From Ampullaceana balthica (Eukaryota; Mollusca; Gastropoda; Lymnaeidae): 64,000 bases of DNA. The notes under the pieces were generated by a model that worked only from the letters and a program-made list of their open reading frames with translations, was not told the origin of the DNA and did no database searches. Below, piece after piece: positions 58,645-64,000 of this stretch; positions within the stretch are counted from its first letter, which is position 1; each line of letters begins with the position of its first letter. Location of the stretch: NCBI GenBank assembly GCA_944989445.1, contig CALYLW010000041.1:2952519-3016518 (forward strand), given 5' to 3'. A program made the position numbers and the translations under genes.

Positions 58645-58920
58645 CTATAAGGTTCTATTGGTGTAAGTCGCTTCCTTCCCGTCTTCACCATCGTTGACGC
58701 ACGATTTGGACAGCGTCAGATACTCCACTCTCCCGAGTTCTTTGGCTTCGCTCTTCTCTTTAATCTCTGGATTTCTAGACATCGGGTTGATCTCAACGTT
58801 GAAGTACGCGCTGCCTTCACCGCTGCATTTACGAGCCGTCAGTCTTCTGCTCACATCTCCATTGAGTTCCCCAGCTGTGTTATGATTACCTGAGGAGTCT
58901 TCGTCTTTTTGATCATTGAT
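58645..58920 (-). CDS. Receptor exon, cytoplasmic C-terminus
   Basis: Acceptor TTTCAAACAG before 58920, phase 0, 91 codons then a stop at 58645..58647. Acidic and Ser-rich; carries both ITIM-like tyrosines and the terminal T-Y-T-N-R-T-L. Confidence 0.8.
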   Translation of the reverse strand: MNDQKDEDSSGNHNTAGELNGDVSRRLTARKCSGEGSAYFNVEINPMSRNPEIKEKSEAKELGRVEYLTLSKSCVNDGEDGKEATYTNRTL

Positions 58921-61900
58921 CTGTTTGAAATATTTTTTTAAAAATAGTTTATCAATACGCAAGGAATAAAACGTGTAAAAATAAAATTATTTTCTGTAAG
59001 TAAGTCTTGGGCGAAAAAAAACATAAAATAGTTATATATAAAATCATTCAAGTTTAGTTCCACGGATGTTGTTTCATTTAAAAGATATCAAGTTTATAAT
59101 TATATATTAAAATGAGTTAAAATTTACAGAAGCTTATCTGCTCCTCGAAATTTTGGATACGAAAGTTGGCCGACAGCCCAACTAGCGTAACAGCGTTTGT
59201 TCATTTCATCACGGGAAGTATTAATAGAAATAGCCTGGTATTCAGTTGAAACTAAATCTATTAAGATATTACTAAACTAAACATATTTTGCAGGCCTGAG
59301 ACTAGTTTCTTAAGGTCTTGGCTAGTACCTGGGCAACCTGCAGAATCTGCTGAGCAGTGCCACACAACATTGTCTTAACGTGGGACTCTTTTGCCTCCCT
59401 TACCTCCCCGGCTATGTCTAGCGCGGGACAAGACGTCAGCAGGTGTACGACCGTCTCAGAGGCTTGGCTGCAATGACGGCAGTTCGAGTCCCTGTTGTGG
59501 TCTAGCCTGTGGAAGTACGAGTTGGTTGGGCAGTGCTCTGTTCTCATCTGAGTCACTAAACTCTGGTGTTTGCGACTCAGGTTCCACCACTGGTCGGAAC
59601 GGCTTGGCCTGGACATGTTAGCGACCCCCCCCCCTGGATGTCGTGTTGTTAGCACACTCCTGATACCACTTGCTCCTAAAGTGGTCCTTTGGCCAGGTTT
59701 TAGCCCCAAGATAAGTAACTAAAATATCCGAATATTCTGTTCAGATTTCCTTAAAATTCAGGTGTACACATGTCTTACCCGTGGACGCAATTTAAATATT
59801 TCAAAGTCTATGTGGAACTTTGGTCCAACGATAACCATGTCACCAGTGCCTGCTGAGGGGTCCTTTCCCCCACTTGAGAGGGAATAGATCTCGGTGTTGC
59901 AAATCGTCTCTGAGGTCTTGTTCTTTGGCAGTGTAACTGAAGGAAATGTTGAAATAATTAGTATGGGTTACGGTTTGTAACAATATCTAATGGCATTTTT
60001 AAATGAAATTTAATTTCAACGCAAAAAAAAAGAAAGAAAATTAAAACTTTAAATTAATTTTTAAAATTTGAATACATTTTTCTTTTTCACAAAAATATTC
60101 TTGTAAACATTGAAGAAAAGAATCCCATAATCTCATTAGTAATGATCAAAATGTTAATTGGCATCAACAAAAATAATTTATGGTTTTTAAAACATCCAGG
60201 GGGGAAATAGCTATCCGAAAGTCCTCGGTGAAGTCTCTATGGTGTAACCCTCTGAGCTTACACAGCCCTAATATGTGTCAGAGATTATGTGGAGTAAAGT
60301 AAGTGTGGCCGGGCATTGTGTTAGCGACACAATCAAACATGAAATGTGTTAACGTTGCTTTACTAGCCAGTAGGGAATCTTGGTCTAAAAAGGGAACTTA
60401 TCTCTCAATTACTATGCGAAACGCCGCTAAGGTACCTCATATCTACTATTTCATCTTTAAGGTCTAAATTAATATAGGCTAAAATAGATTGCGGTCGAGT
60501 GGCAGCGCGCTCGACTGGCGTACCGATGGTCACGGGTTCGAATCCATGTGAAGGCAAAAATTTGTTTCCGGGGCCTAGGGCGTCCCTGAGTCACCCAGCT
60601 CCAAATGAGTACCTAACACTAGTTAGGCGGCTGGATAATGCGTGGAACCCACAAAGCCGTGGCTTGTGAACGCTGCATCACTTGCCAACAGATCATCTGT
60701 CATGGTCTGTGGACGCAATTATCTTCTGCAAAGAAGGAGCGTCTGTATAGATAGATAAGATTGCGAGAAGTTTCTTTTTTTGAGACATGAAAACTTAGCT
60801 TAAACAAATACTTATTTTCTCCAATGATTTAATTTTCTATGTAAATGCCATAGCAAAAAATAAATTTTCCAGTGACAAAGCTAAATGAAACTCTGAAAAT
60901 ACAGCAATAGCCTTCAAGTAGTGCTCCATATAAGCTGAGTTAAAATCCTAAACAGCTATACTACATCCATATATATTTTTGTAAAAATCATGGGCAATGT
61001 TTAAATGAACATTTTGGCTACTAAATGTTGTTGTTTTTTTAAAAAGGCCACTGTTCTGACGGAATATATATGCACTTTATAAATGAGAAAAAACAGAAAT
61101 AGCCCCAGTAAACCAGAAGTGATTCAATTATCCGCAATTTGACCCGAATAGATCACATCAATGAATTGTTATTCTTTTGTGTTAGTCGATCAAATTTTAT
61201 ATCTCACATTAAATCCCGCAATCAATCACAATAAATATCTATAAAACTTAGAGGTCTGAGTCCCTCCTGTGTGACTACTTAGTTTGTGACTAAAAATATT
61301 TTTTCTGCTTTTTTATGCGAGATTCTACATTCCTCACTGCAACTGGGCCTCATCTTTAAAAAAAAAGTTTTTTTATTCGTTTTATCTAGTGTTTATTTTA
61401 GCCCTCAAAAGTTATCACTAATCATGAATGATTTCCTTGGGGCTTTGGCCCCATTCTTTTCAAATCAACTATCAGTTATCTGGATTTTAAAAAAAAATTA
61501 TTTAAAAAATTTTTAAAAAAAAATTATTTTATAATTTTATTTTTATTTTTAATCCAGATAACTGGATTAAAAATCCAGTTATCTGGATTAAAAATAAATT
61601 TTTTTATAAAATAAAAAAAATTGTGAGCCATATCCTTAAAAAACAGAAAAAAAGAACAAACATATGTAAAAATAAATTAAAAAGTAGAAAATAGGTGACT
61701 ACTCATACATTTTTGTATAGCAATATTTCATTACAAAAACAGACACGTTTCACCGACGCTAAGCTACATTTAAACGTTACACACACAAAAAAGGGCCACC
61801 TGTCTTGTAGCCTCCTCGTCTTTTCATCCGGTTAATTTTTACGATGACGATAATGATGGCTGGAAGCAGTAGAAGGACAATCGAAACACTAAACACAATA

Positions 61901-62669
61901 ATAATCAGAAGCGATTTATTATCTCCAGGATTAGGAACTTTTGTTGAGACTGGAATATATAAAATAACAAAATACTTTATAATTGCTTTAGATAGTTCCC
62001 TGCATATTTCTAAACATATGATCTAACAATCATTAACTTTAAAAATAATTCCATTCATTAAATATATTAGGTTATGATAAACATAAAGATTTTAAATCTC
62101 AAATAATAATAGTAATAATAATACTAATAATTCATAACAATAATAATAACAATAATAATAAAAAAAATAATAATAACTTGCAATGGACTAAATATATCTA
62201 AATAAAGCTCAATACATTGAAAATAACAGAAATAACTAATTAATTCTATAGACCAAAATCAGCCGAGCCGCATAAAAAAGAAATTTGATACATTTCCATG
62301 TAAGGGAATAATTTTACTTACTTTCCTTAGCTTCGGTGGCTACATTCAGTCTGACATGAGGACATTCCTTCTCACCAATATCCAATGAGAAAACATAACG
62401 GCTCAACTTTGACAGACTGCTTGTGTTGTATCTAACGTCGTAGGGGGTCAACTTTGACAGGCTGATGTTGTACTCAACGAAACGTTCCCTTGTAACATTT
62501 ACTTCTCCCACATGTGTTCTAGAGATATTCGAGGGTCGCTCAACCTCAACATGATATACAATGGTGTATATTAGTTGTAATTTATCTTTCTTGCTGGACG
62601 TCCATGACAGAGTGACCACATCTAGGGCGGTGTGCTTTACTTGTAGGTCATTTGGGCAGACCGGAAGAT
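58645..62669 (-). CDS. Single-pass receptor: FN3-like domain, TM helix, tail with two ITIM-like motifs (last four exons)
   Basis: Exons on the minus strand: 62669..62322, 61949..61800, 59936..59779, 58920..58645, with consistent phases (1, 1, 0) and GT/AG ends. The first encodes a domain beginning P-V-C-P-N-D-L with T-L-S-W, best read as fibronectin type III, with four N-glycosylation sequons. The second holds a hydrophobic helix (S-L-L-I-I-I-V-F to I-I-V-I-V) followed by the stop-transfer K-I-N-R-M-K-R-R. The remaining tail is about 155 residues and contains S-A-Y-F-N-V and V-E-Y-L-T-L, both fitting the ITIM consensus S/I/V/LxYxxI/V/L, 28 residues apart, plus Y-T-N-R. By family knowledge ITIMs recruit SH2 phosphatases, and YxN binds Grb2-type SH2 domains. 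Binding here is inferred. Upstream exons (signal peptide, further domains) lie off the right end. Confidence 0.8.
59302..59709 (-). mobile_element. LINE ORF2 C-terminal remnant (zinc-knuckle end) in a receptor intron
   Basis: A 135-codon frame with W-W-N-L-S-R, then Q-M-R-T-E-H, then Y-F-H-R-L, then C-R-H-C-S-Q-A-S-E-T-V-V-H-L-L and C-P-A-L-D. The C-x2-C ... H ... C cluster is typical of the extreme C-terminus of I/Jockey-like LINEs after the reverse transcriptase or RNase H. It is still open, so probably the youngest of the three remnants (others at 30430 and 33475). Confidence 0.8.
59779..59936 (-). CDS. Receptor exon, membrane-proximal tail
   Basis: Acceptor CCTTCAG before 59936, donor CGG|GTAAGA after 59779. 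52 codons between phase 1 and phase 0. Encodes T-L-P-K-N-K-T-S-E-T, then V-I-V-G-P-K-F-H-I-D-F-E. No catalytic domain is seen. Confidence 0.78.
60490..60757 (+). mobile_element. tRNA-derived SINE in a receptor intron, 8-bp target duplication
   Basis: Plus-strand copy, antisense to the receptor gene. Starts at the A-box region; A and B boxes, body and tail are present. AGATTGCG flanks both ends (60486..60493, 60758..60765), overlapping the first bases of the head. Confidence 0.9.
60771..61799 (-). other. Receptor intron, with inverted repeat
   Basis: AT-rich. Contains the perfect inverted repeat at 61551..61589 and a related third copy near 61467. No coding signal is seen. Confidence 0.6.
61551..61589. 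repeat. Perfect 18-bp inverted repeat, 3-base loop
   Basis: AATCCAGATAACTGGATT, loop AAA, then its exact reverse complement. Each arm is itself partly palindromic. A third copy of the arm (CAGTTATCTGGATTTT) occurs about 85 bp to the left. Confidence 0.95.
61800..61949 (-). CDS. Receptor exon, transmembrane helix
   Basis: 150 nt, phase 1 at both ends; acceptor ATTCCAG before 61949, donor ACAG|GTGGCC (weak) after 61800. Encodes a short Pro/Gly spacer, about 25 hydrophobic residues and a basic stop-transfer cluster. Confidence 0.82.
61950..62321 (-). other. Receptor intron
   Basis: AT-rich with AATAAT-type simple repeats at about 62100..62175; nothing else is seen. Confidence 0.7.
62322..62669 (-). 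CDS. Receptor exon, FN3-like ectodomain
   Basis: 348 nt, symmetric phase 1-1 as usual for FN3-domain exons. Acceptor TTATCCGTAG before 62669, donor GAAA|GTAAGT after 62322. About 115 residues with W and Y positions of a beta-sandwich (T-L-S-W; Y-T-I-V-Y-H-V; L-S-R-Y-V-F-S-L) and four N-x-S/T sequons. The fold call is moderate because it is diverged. Confidence 0.72.
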
Positions 62670-62996
62670 CTACGGATAACAGGAAGTGTCTCTTGATAAA
62701 TTGACTTAAATGACGTTTAAGAAAAACAGTCTGACAAAAATAGAAACAATTGAAACACCTATGTCCAAAATTTAAACACTTATAATTGTAATGGTAAAAC
62801 GTGTGTTGTTAATAGCTAGTTAATACTAATGTCTATTATAATGGTAACCATGTCTATAATTATAAATATTCATGTCTTTATAATTTAAATTATCGTAACT
62901 GTGGCCTTGTATCGAATCCCAACAATTTATTAATTTAATTTCCATTAAAACAAAATTTCATTGTTTGAAGACCTGTTGCCGTTATTTTAGGAATAT
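62670..62996. other. Receptor intron, distal part
   Basis: No coding signal is seen. Confidence 0.5.
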
Positions 62997-63399
62997 GGTC
63001 CCGTCCATAAATGACATCACGCGATTTTAGTCGATATTACGCTACATCTACCCTCTTGTCACGCGTAGTCACAAAAACTTAGACCTCCCCCTCCCTAATG
63101 ACGTCACAACCCCCCCCCCTAAACTTCTGTTTTTTCTATTTGAAAAAGAGCATGTTTCAAATCAATTCTTTGTACTTAATGTAAGGTTGCACTCTAATAT
63201 CGTAACGCGCTTTGAAGCTATTTAAAACGTCATAAAAGAAATTGTAAGAAATCAAACTTTTAAGTGGAACTTTTATTTCAAATTGCAAGTTCTGCTGTGA
63301 CGTCACATTTCTAAACACCCCCCGACCCCCTCGTCACATATCGTCACAAATGTGTGGAACCCCCCCCCCAGGTGTGTGACGTCATTTATGGACGGCCTC
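62997..63399. mobile_element. Subfamily-2 element (TGACGTCAC type), TAT target duplication
   Basis: Ends GGTCCCGTCCATAAATGACA and, inverted, GAGGCCGTCCATAAATGACG. The interior shares 'ctctaatatcgtaac' and 'cacatttct' blocks with the inverse of 30568..31008. TAT lies on both sides (62994..62996, 63400..63402). Confidence 0.85.
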
Positions 63400-64000
63400 T
63401 ATTATAAATAGTTAAAAATTTATTATAAAGTGCAACAAACTTCTCCCATTACAAACATTATTAATTAATGAAAAACTCAAAATGATGGTTTTTCATAAAT
63501 GTTCTAAATTATTCAATACATAATGCCCCTTAAATAGTGCATGCTCTCTCTTATCTTAAGACGCGCTGCCACCCGACCACCGCGCCCCCTTTACTACTAC
63601 ATTACAGCACTAAACCATTTTACTTCAATTGCATTTAGTTGGCTTTTAGCAATTTTTATAAGTAACCCACTTACAGTGTCTTACACAATATATATAAAAA
63701 AAATCAAGAGTTTTAAAAAATGACTCAGGGATACCACAGTGATATGACATAATAAACTCGGGGCATCCATTAAATACAGTTATCTTGTATGAGGGGCACA
63801 TTTATTCACGTTTATTTCTGAAATAAATGTTATGTCAATTACATTGTTTATGTTTTATGGCAGTTATGTAATCATTGTTTGAGTTCCAACAACTACCTAC
63901 ACACACTTTCGTAAGATTCAATTGATCTGGGATCATGACGCAATAATATTGAACAAAACAATTTGCATGCTTTATTTAATTGGAAATAATGAATAGAAAA
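63400..64000. other. Non-coding, includes a short SINE head fragment
   Basis: The inverse of 63560..63591 reads as a SINE head start (GGGGGCGCGGTGGTCGGGTGG) and is cut immediately after. The rest shows nothing recognisable. Confidence 0.45.

Overview
This window is eukaryotic, AT-rich and repeat-dense. It has spliced genes, tRNA-derived SINEs, non-LTR retrotransposon fragments, cut-and-paste transposon relics and many minisatellites. The glycosyltransferase family, the repeat types and the base composition fit a gastropod mollusc, perhaps a freshwater pulmonate. That assignment is inference, because no species-diagnostic gene is present.

Every gene I can support lies on the minus strand. (1) At the left edge is one coding exon of a BTB/POZ protein (237..1478); the gene continues off the left end. 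(2) A five-exon core-2-type beta-1,6-N-acetylglucosaminyltransferase (GCNT, CAZy GT14) spans 11190..25463. Its splice sites and phases all agree and give a 541-residue type II Golgi enzyme. (3) A second, 5'-truncated copy of exons 2-5 of that gene lies at 45262..50320. It is a pseudogene, with frameshifts, a stop codon and two lost splice sites. (4) The last four exons of a single-pass receptor (58645..62669) encode a fibronectin-III-like domain, a transmembrane helix and a tail with two ITIM-like tyrosine motifs. Its upstream exons lie beyond the right end.

Most of the rest is mobile DNA. A tRNA-derived SINE family has at least eight recognisable copies, several with target-site duplications. 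A LINE family (reverse transcriptase fragment at 4065..5135) ends in the same 3' tail as the SINE, so it is the probable mobilising partner. There are hAT elements and MITEs, three of them with perfect 8-bp target duplications (28437..28583, 36874..37934, 39999..40136). A family with GGGGCCGTCCATAAA-type ends has mostly 3-bp target duplications, and its 1.7-kb member carries a C2H2 finger. A pogo-like TA-flanked MITE and three further unnamed interspersed families are also present. Several insertions are nested, which gives relative ages.

Tandem arrays occupy about 8 kb: 17-bp (12.1 kb), 30-bp (14 kb), 19-bp (21 kb), 50-bp (35-36 kb), about 160-bp (44 kb), 26-bp (50.4-51.6 kb), 27-bp (53.4-54.4 kb), 24-bp (56.1-57.1 kb) and 34-bp (58 kb). 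The 24- and 27-bp arrays are open in several frames on both strands and give long but spurious reading frames. Translations and alignments were done by eye; no database search was run.
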